From Bacteroidetes bacterium UBA6183 (GTDB lineage Bacteria > Bacteroidota > Bacteroidia > UKL13-3): a DNA stretch of 26,436 bases. The DNA is taken from NCBI GenBank assembly GCA_002422865.1, contig DITN01000067.1, positions 9,813 to 36,248 of the forward strand, read 5' to 3'. The notes beneath the pieces are model-generated. The model was given only the letters and a program-made list of their open reading frames with translations. It ran no database searches and was not told the DNA's origin. Shown here piece by piece: positions 1 to 6,464 of the stretch. Made by a program: the position numbers and the translations under genes. The first letter of the stretch is position 1. Each line of letters begins with the position of its first letter.

Positions 1-449
1 ACAAAAAAAATCCGGATGTTTTTGAGTTGATACGAGCCAAATGCAACCGCATACAAGCTTTGCCCAACGAGTTAACTTTACTCACCAACAACTTGCCCTC
101 GGGCTACCACCGTGACATGCAGCTTACCAAAGAAATTTTATTTCCAGCCATTGAAGAGTTAAAATCATGCATTGATATGACTAGTTTTATGTTGCAACAC
201 ATCAACATCAAACCTGATTTACTAACGGATGAAAAATATAAACACCTATTTAGTGTAGAGCGTGTAAACGAATTGGTATTACAGGGCACTGCATTTAGAG
301 ATGCCTACAAAGAGGTGGGTCACCAAATTGAAACAGAAACATTTACGGCACCACCAACCTTAAACCACACCCACGAAGGCAGCATAGGCAATTTAAGCAA
401 CCACCTGATAAAAGAACAGTTGAAAAAGTTTGAGGAGTTAATGAAATAA
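1..449 (+). CDS. argH: Argininosuccinate lyase, C-terminal part (5' end outside window)
   Basis: This is the last step of arginine synthesis, splitting argininosuccinate to arginine and fumarate in the cytoplasm. The frame is open from base 3 and begins at KKNPD, which belongs to the fumarase/aspartase-superfamily signature loop (normally S-x-MPQKKNPD) carrying the catalytic Ser. The upstream residues are therefore missing. Then follow FELIRAKCNRIQALP and LTNNLPSGYHRDMQLTKE, typical of ArgH in Bacteroidota, and a helical tail ending EELMK before TAA. An apparent TTG start at 27 is not a real start, because the conserved frame continues upstream to the window edge. A rho-independent terminator follows directly, so argH is the last gene of its transcript. 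Family assignment is secure; only about 149 residues are visible. Confidence 0.93.
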   Translation, partial: KKNPDVFELIRAKCNRIQALPNELTLLTNNLPSGYHRDMQLTKEILFPAIEELKSCIDMTSFMLQHINIKPDLLTDEKYKHLFSVERVNELVLQGTAFRDAYKEVGHQIETETFTAPPTLNHTHEGSIGNLSNHLIKEQLKKFEELMK

Positions 450-450
450 A

Positions 451-487
451 AAAAGCCCGCTTCAAAAAATTGAGGCGGGCTTTTTTG
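451..487 (+). terminator. Rho-independent terminator after argH
   Basis: GCCCGC (455-460) pairs with GCGGGC (475-480) around an A/T-rich loop. The stem is flanked by A7 on the left and T6 on the right, so it could also work on the minus strand. It starts two bases after the argH stop. Confidence 0.88.
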
Positions 488-637
488 TGAACGACATATT
501 TTGACTGCATGTAATATGAACTTGCATGAAAATTAACACTTGGAGCTGTATACAATTACACCAAAAATAGAGTTGACCTTATGAAGGCCAATATGCTATC
601 AGGTGTGTATTTGGAAACAGAGAAGATTTAATTTATT

Positions 638-1306
638 ATGCATAGAATTAAAAGCCCTATTATGATAACAGATAAAGATTTTAAACAAATTGGTGAGTTA
701 AATTACCTACCATGGGTAGGTGAAAATTACAGTAATAAATTACTAATTGTAGGCGAAAGCCATTACGGAGAAGACACCGAAAAAAGAATCCAAGAGGTGA
801 ATCATCCTGATTTTACAAGAGCAGCAGTTTTAGATATGGGTGTTACTGGCAACACTTACGGCAAAGTAAAGTTTTATAATAACATTTGGCGTATAGGGAG
901 AAAGTTCAATACTGAGTTAAGCACTCAAGATTTTTGGCATTCAGTTGGCTATTTAAATATTATTCAAAGCGCTATGATTGAACTTAAAAACAGACCTGAA
1001 CAAAAAGATTTTGAAAGAGGAACTAGCGCATTTTTAAAGTCATTACTTTTGTTAAGACCTAAATATTGCCTTATGGCGGGTTTAAGTTCACATGGTTATG
1101 TAATGAATTTTGCAGAACAGAACGACTTTCGCATAATAAACACATTATACCATGAGAAGGTTGGAAGATCATTTCCAAGGCAAATAGATATTGAACATTC
1201 AAGTGGATTTAAAACAATCTTGATTTTCATAAAACATCCAAGTAAATATTTCAGCTACAATGCATGGGGGGATTTCTTAGTGAAAAATTTTCCGGATTTG
1301 ATTTGA
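638..1306 (+). CDS. Uracil-DNA-glycosylase-fold-like protein, function unknown
   Basis: A 222-residue protein I cannot assign to a characterised family. Two places resemble the uracil-DNA-glycosylase superfamily: LLIVGESHYGED near residues 35-46 sits where these enzymes carry their G-E-x-P-G-type motif I, and IKHPSKYF near 198-205 has the HPS of motif II. The fold spacing (motif I near the N-terminus, HPS near the C-terminus) also agrees. Motif I is unusual, with Ser-His in place of the usual small residue-Pro, so removal of uracil specifically is not implied. ATG at 638 was chosen; an in-frame ATG at 662 is possible. The gene is 51 bases ahead of a PD-(D/E)XK nuclease-family gene in the same direction. 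The first residues vary little from the neighbours in A/T-rich base use. Superfamily link is inference. Confidence 0.6.
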   Translation: MHRIKSPIMITDKDFKQIGELNYLPWVGENYSNKLLIVGESHYGEDTEKRIQEVNHPDFTRAAVLDMGVTGNTYGKVKFYNNIWRIGRKFNTELSTQDFWHSVGYLNIIQSAMIELKNRPEQKDFERGTSAFLKSLLLLRPKYCLMAGLSSHGYVMNFAEQNDFRIINTLYHEKVGRSFPRQIDIEHSSGFKTILIFIKHPSKYFSYNAWGDFLVKNFPDLI

Positions 1307-1357
1307 TTATTTTTCAAGTCTTGAGAAAGAAAATTATACTAATTAAAATTTAACACA

Positions 1358-2545
1358 ATGAGTAATAATAATGCCCAACACTTGCTTGAGCAGGTATCTG
1401 TAATTAGCAATAAGTACAAGGATATTGCAAAAATTACAGGGGAAAATTTTAACATTTTTCAAATCCTTGACATGAGTACTTCGGAAGTATCACTGCATTC
1501 AAAACTAATTGCAGAGTTACTCAATCCATATGGAACACACGACCAAGGTGCTTTATTTTTAAAGCTATTTATTGACGAATGTGGATTAACAGATTTTTTA
1601 CTTGATGCTGAATTAGGTCAAACTAATGTTGCTATTGAAGTAGGTATCGGGAAAATAGATGAAATTTATGAATCTGGAGGTCGAATTGACATCATTTTAA
1701 AGTTCAACAACGGGAAAATAATACTAATCGAAAACAAAATATACGCAGAAGACCAACACAATCAACTCGTTAGATATAAACAAGCCTATCCAAATGCGAA
1801 AATAGTATATCTTAATCTTTGGGGAGATAACGAAGAAATAGAAAAAGTTGGAGGATTAAACAAATTGGAGTTTATATGGATATCATATAAAGACAATGTA
1901 ACAAGTTGGCTAACCAAATCTCTTAAAGAAATTTATAACAAACCAAATATTGTATACATATTAGAGCATTACTTAATCACTGTTAAAACATTAACTAATC
2001 AAAATACCAATAGCAATATGAACAAAGAAATAATTAATTCAATTTTACAATCAGATGGTAACATATCTGCTGCATTTGAGATTTCAAATGTTTTGTATGA
2101 AATCAAAAAACAAATTGCCCAAAAGTTAATTGACCAAATTCAAACCCCAATATTCAGAGCGCTTTCAAAAGAGTTTGAATTAAAGTTAATTGATGATAAT
2201 GCGAGCGGCAAACAAGAGGATTGGGCTGGTTATAAATTATTTATTGAAACTATCCCATTTAATTTATTTATATATTTTAGCAATGATTACGACAATTTAC
2301 TAGTCGGCCTTAAGGCAGAGAACTTAGACAAGCAAGAGGATGACTCACTCAATAAAACTATCAATAGCAAAATAACAGTCAATTCAAGTAACAAAACTCG
2401 CAAATATGGATATGCCTGGATGCAAGAAGTGGAATTTATTTATAATCAAATTGATCCGAATTCCATATTTGAAATTCACAACGAAATATCAGTAACTAGA
2501 CTTTACGACCTATTTAATAATGTTCTAAGTTCCGTTAAAAGTTAA
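1358..2545 (+). CDS. PD-(D/E)XK nuclease superfamily protein
   Basis: A 395-residue protein with the core of the PD-(D/E)XK family often annotated PDDEXK_4 (PF14281). Residues 38-60 carry the family-like MSTSEVSLHSKLIAELLNP segment. The nuclease core follows: Asp111 in GGRIDIIL, then Glu125-Asn-Lys127 in ILIENKI, then DQHNQLVRY with a Gln and Tyr that usually complete the site. All metal-binding and catalytic positions appear intact, so it is probably an active DNA-acting nuclease. The C-terminal half (about 200-395) is helical then beta-rich and not recognisable. Members of this family are found as stand-alone genes in accessory and defence regions; the substrate is not known. It sits between a glycosylase-fold-like gene and a tiny UVR-like gene and could share their transcript. 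Confidence 0.8.
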   Translation: MSNNNAQHLLEQVSVISNKYKDIAKITGENFNIFQILDMSTSEVSLHSKLIAELLNPYGTHDQGALFLKLFIDECGLTDFLLDAELGQTNVAIEVGIGKIDEIYESGGRIDIILKFNNGKIILIENKIYAEDQHNQLVRYKQAYPNAKIVYLNLWGDNEEIEKVGGLNKLEFIWISYKDNVTSWLTKSLKEIYNKPNIVYILEHYLITVKTLTNQNTNSNMNKEIINSILQSDGNISAAFEISNVLYEIKKQIAQKLIDQIQTPIFRALSKEFELKLIDDNASGKQEDWAGYKLFIETIPFNLFIYFSNDYDNLLVGLKAENLDKQEDDSLNKTINSKITVNSSNKTRKYGYAWMQEVEFIYNQIDPNSIFEIHNEISVTRLYDLFNNVLSSVKS

Positions 2546-2549
2546 AAAC

Positions 2550-2708
2550 ATGTCAAACCAAATAGCATCCAAAGAAGCTGAATTGGAAAAAATTAGGGCT
2601 TTTAAAAACAAATTAGTTGAAGCCCAACATTACGATAGGGCTCAAGAAAAGCGAACCAAGGAACTTGAGTTGATGAAGCAACTTGAAGAGTTGAAAAGAC
2701 AATCATAA
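2550..2708 (+). CDS. Small UVR-motif-like charged protein
   Basis: A 52-residue reading frame starting at ATG four bases after the nuclease-family stop codon. The product is almost wholly helical and charged. The part KNKLVEAQHYDRAQEKRTKE has the spacing of the UVR motif (K..L..A...DF..A...RD.I..L) through which UvrB and UvrC bind each other and which also occurs in small stress proteins such as McsA. The close spacing, the shared strand and the terminator immediately afterwards support it as a real final gene of the operon. The UVR assignment is by pattern only. An alternative is a simple coiled-coil accessory peptide for the nuclease-family protein. Confidence 0.6.
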   Translation: MSNQIASKEAELEKIRAFKNKLVEAQHYDRAQEKRTKELELMKQLEELKRQS

Positions 2709-2711
2709 ACC

Positions 2712-2745
2712 AAAATAACGTGGCCAAGGCCACGTTATTTTTTTG
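2712..2745. terminator. Perfect 12-bp hairpin terminator between convergent genes
   Basis: Bases 2714-2725 (AATAACGTGGCC) pair perfectly with 2728-2739, leaving a two-base nominal loop, and seven T follow. It lies between the plus-strand nuclease operon and a minus-strand gene that ends at 2750, so it may serve both. Confidence 0.88.
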
Positions 2746-2749
2746 CTTC

Positions 2750-3202
2750 CTACAATGCAATATTCCCACTGTTCTCATAGGTTAAGGTAAACCAAACTTT
2801 TGAAACATGATGAACATCTTCCGGAGCCACACCTTCCCAAATCAATTCATCAAATAAAAAACAATGTGGGTTATTTAGCTTAGGGCAGTTGTGTCGCCCT
2901 TTTCTTAAACGATAAGGATAACCCACAGTATTCAAATTAGTGCCAAACCAACCAAAATCCTGCATCAACATCACTTTATTGTAAGTAAACACATAGCGAA
3001 ATTTATGTATTGGATTGACGAATCCTCTTACATAATAATGCACTTCCAACCACACACGCGAATGATTTGCTAGCATTAGTTTTTTACTGTTTTCATGATT
3101 ACCAAATGCAAGCAAATGTTTTACTTTGACTATTATGGCTTGTTCAGTTTCAGTTAACCGTTTATTTAATGCTTCGTAAAAAGCTTGTTTTGATGTATGC
3201 AT
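2750..3202 (-). CDS. Hypothetical protein, paralogue of the upstream gene
   Basis: A 150-residue protein of unknown function without signal peptide or membrane segment. It starts with a helical part (ALNKRLTETEQAIIVKVKHL) and continues with an aromatic beta-rich body (WLEVHYYVRG, FRYVFTYNK, CFLFDELIWEG). Parts line up with the protein encoded just upstream on the same strand: ALNxxLxxxEQxI near the N-terminus, V.L.(V/I).Y in the middle, and C(F/Y)L(F/Y)..L near the C-terminus followed by a similar beta strand. The two therefore look like an old tandem duplication. The gap to that gene is about 21 bases, so they are probably cotranscribed. No catalytic motif was found. Confidence 0.6.
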   Translation of the reverse strand: MHTSKQAFYEALNKRLTETEQAIIVKVKHLLAFGNHENSKKLMLANHSRVWLEVHYYVRGFVNPIHKFRYVFTYNKVMLMQDFGWFGTNLNTVGYPYRLRKGRHNCPKLNNPHCFLFDELIWEGVAPEDVHHVSKVWFTLTYENSGNIAL

Positions 3203-3223
3203 CTTACCTATGTATTAAACTAT

Positions 3224-3700
3224 TTAAAATTTAAGCGACCTACAAATACCCTTTTCTGAAATGGTGAATCCAAAATCATCATCAAAACTTATTTTGGCGG
3301 TAACACTTTTTATTGTGGTTAGTTGCTTTTTAGGACAATGAGCATTGTGTAATAAATTATAATACAAATAACATGGAGGCGAGGCAATTGGTATAATCGA
3401 TTCACGCATCAACGTCATTACATCGATAAGTTCGTTCGCATCGTAATCACCTATTATATCGCTCCTATCTTTTCTGGTACTAAAGAAAAAGGGATAACCG
3501 CTACTGTATCTTGTTTTGTTAAGGGCAATGTATTGTATATCCAAATTAACGGTGGCACTTTTTTGTTCAACAAAAAATTGTTTCGCTGCCCTATGCTCAA
3601 ATAAGTCATCTACGAGTTGTTTAATATCTTGTTCTATTACCAGTAACTTCAGGTTAAGTGCTACAATCCATTCACGTTGTTGTTCATTATTATTTTCCAT
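3224..3700 (-). CDS. Hypothetical protein, paralogue of the downstream gene
   Basis: A 158-residue protein of unknown function starting at ATG (MENNNEQQREW). A GTG twelve bases upstream, at 3712, is the longer option and is less likely. Like its neighbour it has an N-terminal helix (ALNLKLLVIEQDIKQLV), a middle strand VNLDIQYIAL and a C-terminal CYLYYNLL followed by a beta strand (VTAKISFDDDFGFTI). No signal peptide, membrane segment or enzyme motif is visible. It is divergent from a WYL-domain regulator gene, with about 110 bases between the start codons, so the regulator could control both directions. Whether the product belongs to the WYL system or is separate cannot be told from sequence alone. 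Confidence 0.6.
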   Translation of the reverse strand: MENNNEQQREWIVALNLKLLVIEQDIKQLVDDLFEHRAAKQFFVEQKSATVNLDIQYIALNKTRYSSGYPFFFSTRKDRSDIIGDYDANELIDVMTLMRESIIPIASPPCYLYYNLLHNAHCPKKQLTTIKSVTAKISFDDDFGFTISEKGICRSLKF

Positions 3701-3754
3701 ACCACAAAACACCTAATACACTCCGTCAAAATTTGTCGATTTGAATATTTTTCC

Positions 3755-3778
3755 TTAACGACATGTTTTGTCGCTTAA
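3755..3778. promoter_or_regulatory. Candidate operator: palindrome upstream of the WYL gene
   Basis: TTAA-CGACA-TGTTT-TGTCG-C-TTAA forms an interrupted palindrome in the divergent promoter region. A further TTTGTCG stands at 3732-3738. A weak promoter-like pair, TTTG at 3740-3743 and GTTTTG ending at 3770 with about 19 bases between, would place the palindrome over the -7 region. Role as an operator is inference. Confidence 0.45.
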
Positions 3779-3790
3779 TTAAACAACCTT

Positions 3791-3814
3791 TGTGTTGTAA
3801 AATAAAACAACACA
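3791..3814 (+). repeat. Perfect inverted repeat touching the WYL start codon
   Basis: TGTGTTGT (3791-3798) and ACAACACA (3807-3814) are perfect 8-base inverted arms around AAAATAAA. The last base of the right arm is the A of the ATG at 3814. As DNA it could be an autoregulator site; as RNA it would form a hairpin next to the start codon. Confidence 0.55.
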
Positions 3815-4710
3815 TGAGTGCCTCAGACATCACCATACGCCACAACTTAATTATTGAGATATTAAGTAAGCAACATTTAACTTTTGAAGAGTTAAGTGAT
3901 TACCTGCAAAAGCAATCTGACATTTATGGCTATCAATTGAGTAAAGACAAGCGCACTTTTCAGCGAGATATTAATGCCATAAACGAATTACATGGCGTGG
4001 TAATAAAATGTGATAAAAGTACAAACAGGTACTATGTAAGTGAGATTGAAAACTCAACATTACAAGGCCGTTTAAACGACTCTTTGCATATATTGAACGC
4101 GTTTAGAATTGCAGAAACCCATCAAGACATTATATTTTTTGAGAGCAGAAAATCGGCCGGAACAGAAAACTTACACGGCCTTATTCATGCAGCCAAAAAG
4201 AATTTAAAAGTAACGTTTAATTACACCAAATACTGGGAGCAAATACCAGCCCAAAGAACATTACAGGTTTATGTGTTAAAAGAGGCACAACAACGCTGGT
4301 ACGTAATTGGCGTTGATGATAACAACAACGAATTACGCACATTTGGATTAGATCGTATTACCGATTTAGAAATAACCAACAAACGTTTTAAACGTAATGC
4401 TGATATAAATTTAGCCTCACTTTTTAACAACAGTTTCGGTATTTTAAGTTATTCGAATAAGCCGGAAACCATAGAACTGATGTTTGATAAAGAACAGGCC
4501 GGATATATCAAAACGTTTCCTATTCATCACTCGCAAAAAATACTGAGTGAAAACTTGGATAGTACCGTATTTCAGGTTAAGCTTATTCCTTCGTACGATT
4601 TTTTATTGTACTTAATGAGTTTTGCCAATAGGGTAAAAGTGCTTAAGCCCCAAAAACTTCAACAAGAAATAGTAGACACATTAACCAAAACACTAAACCA
4701 ATACAAATAA
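3814..4710 (+). CDS. WYL-domain transcriptional regulator
   Basis: A 298-residue DNA-binding regulator of the HTH-WYL family. Residues 1-65 form a winged-helix-like part (LTFEELSDYLQK, RTFQRDINAIN). The WYL domain follows, with RWYVIGVDDNNNELRTFGLD at about 161-180, containing the W-Y and the Arg/Phe/Asp signature that binds a ligand, often a nucleotide or nucleic acid. A WCX-like C-terminal part (about 210-298) ends the protein. ATG 3814 was preferred over an in-frame ATG at 3763, because the longer form would run through two palindromes and begin with an uncharacteristic Cys/Lys-rich stretch. WYL regulators frequently control phage-defence and DNA-repair loci. Here the next gene starts two bases after its stop, and a third follows, giving a three-gene operon of unknown purpose. 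Confidence 0.88.
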   Translation: MSASDITIRHNLIIEILSKQHLTFEELSDYLQKQSDIYGYQLSKDKRTFQRDINAINELHGVVIKCDKSTNRYYVSEIENSTLQGRLNDSLHILNAFRIAETHQDIIFFESRKSAGTENLHGLIHAAKKNLKVTFNYTKYWEQIPAQRTLQVYVLKEAQQRWYVIGVDDNNNELRTFGLDRITDLEITNKRFKRNADINLASLFNNSFGILSYSNKPETIELMFDKEQAGYIKTFPIHHSQKILSENLDSTVFQVKLIPSYDFLLYLMSFANRVKVLKPQKLQQEIVDTLTKTLNQYK

Positions 4711-4711
4711 T

Positions 4712-5233
4712 ATGGATGCCATACAAAATAAACTAGAAGAGATTTTTGACCTGATAGTTGCCAATGAACTTCCATACGAACAATTTACGGAGTTCAGAAA
4801 ATTCGAGATTTCCTTAGATGAGGTTGAACAATACATTTTGCCCTTTTTAAAAACATTACGTAGCTACAAAGATGAAAACATGAACAACGACAACTTTTTG
4901 CTCTCAAATCAAGTCATCGAATTTTTCACCTTGCATTACTTTAACGAGATTAAAGAAAATGGTTATTATAAGGGTGTACAATTAACCTTGTTAAACGATT
5001 GGCTATGCTTGAATTGCGAGGAGTTTTTTTATTTAACAGACAACAACATAGAAATGGATAAGATTTGCTGTACCTATTGTGGAAGTAAAAGTTACAGACA
5101 TAGTACCAAAATTCAGAAAGCCCGTATTGATGGATTAAGTGTTCAAGATATTATTGCAAAGTTTAACCTAAAAACAACCGATAAAAACCTCATAAAAAAA
5201 GGAACAAACGATATTAATATTAACTTTAACTAG
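4712..5233 (+). CDS. Zinc-ribbon hypothetical protein in WYL operon
   Basis: A 173-residue protein of unknown function. The N-terminal 90 residues are acidic and mostly helical. Then a zinc-ribbon-like knuckle pair appears: Cys99-x2-Cys102 in CLNCEEFF and Cys120-x2-Cys123 in CTYCGSKS, about 17 residues apart, which should bind one zinc. The segment after it (KARIDGLSVQDIIAKFNL) looks like a short helical hairpin similar to a DNA-recognition element, though this is weak. It begins one base after the WYL-regulator stop codon, which suggests translational coupling. I do not recognise a family. Confidence 0.68.
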   Translation: MDAIQNKLEEIFDLIVANELPYEQFTEFRKFEISLDEVEQYILPFLKTLRSYKDENMNNDNFLLSNQVIEFFTLHYFNEIKENGYYKGVQLTLLNDWLCLNCEEFFYLTDNNIEMDKICCTYCGSKSYRHSTKIQKARIDGLSVQDIIAKFNLKTTDKNLIKKGTNDININFN

Positions 5234-5240
5234 ACCAAAT

Positions 5241-5633
5241 ATGGATGTTACATTCACCAACCAAAAAATAAATCTTGCATTTGATTACAAGGATTTGCCA
5301 CACTCGTTAACTTACACTTTGTTATTGAGCAAAGGCAAAAGCACACTTATTACAGAAGTACAATGTATTAAATCAGACTTAAGTTTGGTAAATGCCATTT
5401 TAATGCTTGAGCCTGTGTATCTGGAATACTTAGACAGGGTTAGTCAGGTTAAAACAGACAAAGAATGGATTGAAGTGTTGTACACCAATTACAGTTTTAC
5501 TAAACAAGAATGCCGTGCAATAATAGACCAAGGTCTTACCATAGATTTTGAACATTACAAACTCATTCAACTTCAATTGGAAACAGGTATTGAATACTTA
5601 GAGAAACTAATCAAAATGCGTTTGTCGAATTAA
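5241..5633 (+). CDS. Hypothetical protein, third gene of WYL operon
   Basis: A 130-residue protein of unknown function starting seven bases after the zinc-ribbon gene. It has a beta-hairpin-like N-terminus (MDVTFTNQKINLAFDYKDL) and then mostly helical sequence with no Cys/His cluster, signal peptide or membrane span. A terminator follows 12 bases after the stop, so it closes the operon. Its place behind a WYL regulator and a zinc-ribbon protein is the only hint about its role. Confidence 0.6.
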   Translation: MDVTFTNQKINLAFDYKDLPHSLTYTLLLSKGKSTLITEVQCIKSDLSLVNAILMLEPVYLEYLDRVSQVKTDKEWIEVLYTNYSFTKQECRAIIDQGLTIDFEHYKLIQLQLETGIEYLEKLIKMRLSN

Positions 5634-5644
5634 ATTTAACTACA

Positions 5645-5686
5645 TAAAAAAGTTCGTCCCAAATTTACTGGTGGCGGACTTTTTAT
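5645..5686. terminator. Terminator between convergent WYL operon and higBA
   Basis: AAAAAGTTCG (5647-5656) pairs with CGGACTTTTT (5675-5684) through one G-T wobble, around a loop of 18 bases. The A-run and T-run make it usable from both sides, and the genes on both sides end here. Confidence 0.72.
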
Positions 5687-5699
5687 TCAGTTCGGGTCA

Positions 5700-6056
5700 T
5701 TATGCCAAAAGTACATCAGCAGGCACACCCAATTCGTTGTGAAAAAACTTGGCAATCTCTAAAGTCAACGGTTTTTTCCTGTTTAATATAGCCGATACAT
5801 AACCTTTACTTCCAATTTTGTCAACAAGATCCTTATTACGCAAACCCTTCTCTTGCATTTTCACCTTGATGGCTTCAATAGCATCGGGAGTTGGAATCGG
5901 ATAATGTTCATCTTCGTATGATTTTACAAGTAAAAGAGCTATTTCCAATTGCTCACCACGTTCACTTTTTTTTGCCGGTAAATCATCAAATTCATTATCC
6001 ACCCAATCCAACAGGGCTTGGTAATCTTTGTTATTTTTTATAGGTTTTAGTTTCAT
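5700..6056 (-). CDS. higA: HigA-type antitoxin, XRE-family helix-turn-helix
   Basis: A 118-residue antitoxin that should bind the HigB toxin and repress the operon. The N-terminal half is the family-typical acidic part (MKLKPIKNNKDYQALLDWVD, ERGEQLEIALLLVKSYEDEHYPIP) and the rest a Cro/C1-type helix-turn-helix (IKVKMQEKGLRNKDLVDKIG followed by YVSAILNRKKPLTLEIAKFFHNELGVP). The gene overlaps the end of the toxin gene by 26 bases and comes second, the usual toxin-first order of HigBA. A terminator stands just beyond its stop codon. The family assignment is confident; whether the pair is active is unknown. Confidence 0.88.
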   Translation of the reverse strand: MKLKPIKNNKDYQALLDWVDNEFDDLPAKKSERGEQLEIALLLVKSYEDEHYPIPTPDAIEAIKVKMQEKGLRNKDLVDKIGSKGYVSAILNRKKPLTLEIAKFFHNELGVPADVLLA

Positions 6057-6363
6057 TTTTCTTAAATATTATTTGTCCAACATCAATCTTATCATATTCA
6101 CTATGTGTACCAAACCATTTCACCTGAACGGCTTTGTATTCAAATACTATCCTAACTACTAATCTAAACTTGTTACCAAGTACATTAAAAACAACCCTAT
6201 CATCACCTACTAAACTTGCATTCCCAAACTGCTTTTTCAGCTCATTAAAGTTTTTAAAATCGCATCGTACCATTTCATGATACCATTCTAACAAAGCAAC
6301 CTCTGCTTTAGGATACTTTGAACAATAGCTCAATAAGGTTTTTCGAGTTATAATGTTAAACAC
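6031..6363 (-). CDS. higB: HigB-type toxin (ribosome-dependent mRNA interferase family)
   Basis: A 110-residue RelE-superfamily toxin of the HigB_toxin type (PF09907). The family landmarks are visible: ITRKTLLSYCSKYP at the N-terminus, ALLEWYHEMVRCDFKNFNEL, then LVGDDRVVFNVLGNKFRLVVRI and WFGTHSEYDKID near the C-terminus. Members cleave translated mRNA. The start is GTG at 6363; there is no in-frame ATG upstream and the reading starts exactly where related proteins do. The antitoxin gene overlaps its 3' end. A promoter-like pair lies immediately ahead of the GTG, so the transcript may have almost no leader. All of the toxin fold seems intact, so no sign of decay. Confidence 0.88.
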   Translation of the reverse strand: MFNIITRKTLLSYCSKYPKAEVALLEWYHEMVRCDFKNFNELKKQFGNASLVGDDRVVFNVLGNKFRLVVRIVFEYKAVQVKWFGTHSEYDKIDVGQIIFKKNETKTYKK

Positions 6364-6367
6364 AATA

Positions 6368-6399
6368 CAAAAGTAAAAAGTTTTCTATAAGTAAACAAA
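6368..6399 (-). promoter_or_regulatory. Bacteroidota-type promoter for higBA
   Basis: Read on the minus strand, TTTG (6399-6396), 20 bases, then TACTTTTG (6375-6368) match the -33 TTTG and -7 TAnnTTTG consensus with the expected spacing. A second TAnnTTTG (TAAATTTG, 6403-6396) overlaps the -33 element and could be an alternative -7 box. Confidence 0.6.
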
Positions 6400-6408
6400 T
6401 TTATCTTG

Positions 6409-6452
6409 AAATAAAAAGCCCGCCCCGAGTACTCGGGGCGGGCTTTTTATTT
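6409..6452. terminator. Perfect 22-bp palindromic terminator
   Basis: The centre is between 6430 and 6431, and both arms of 22 bases match perfectly (AAATAAAAAGCCCGCCCCGA and further on the left). The GC core is flanked by A-run and T-run, as in a bidirectional terminator. It should end the slyD transcript arriving from the right and isolate the higBA promoter. Confidence 0.93.
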
Positions 6453-6464
6453 TTTACGTATCTC

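Noticed and set aside
540..632. Short frame ending YLETEKI before the glycosylase-fold gene, possibly a gene remnant
   Set aside because: There is a stop codon just upstream, only about 30 codons are open, and no family is recognised.
3763..3813. Longer N-terminus for the WYL regulator (MFCRLIKQPLCC...)
   Set aside because: It would be translated through two palindromes and gives a Cys/Lys-rich leader unlike the family; ATG 3814 fits better.
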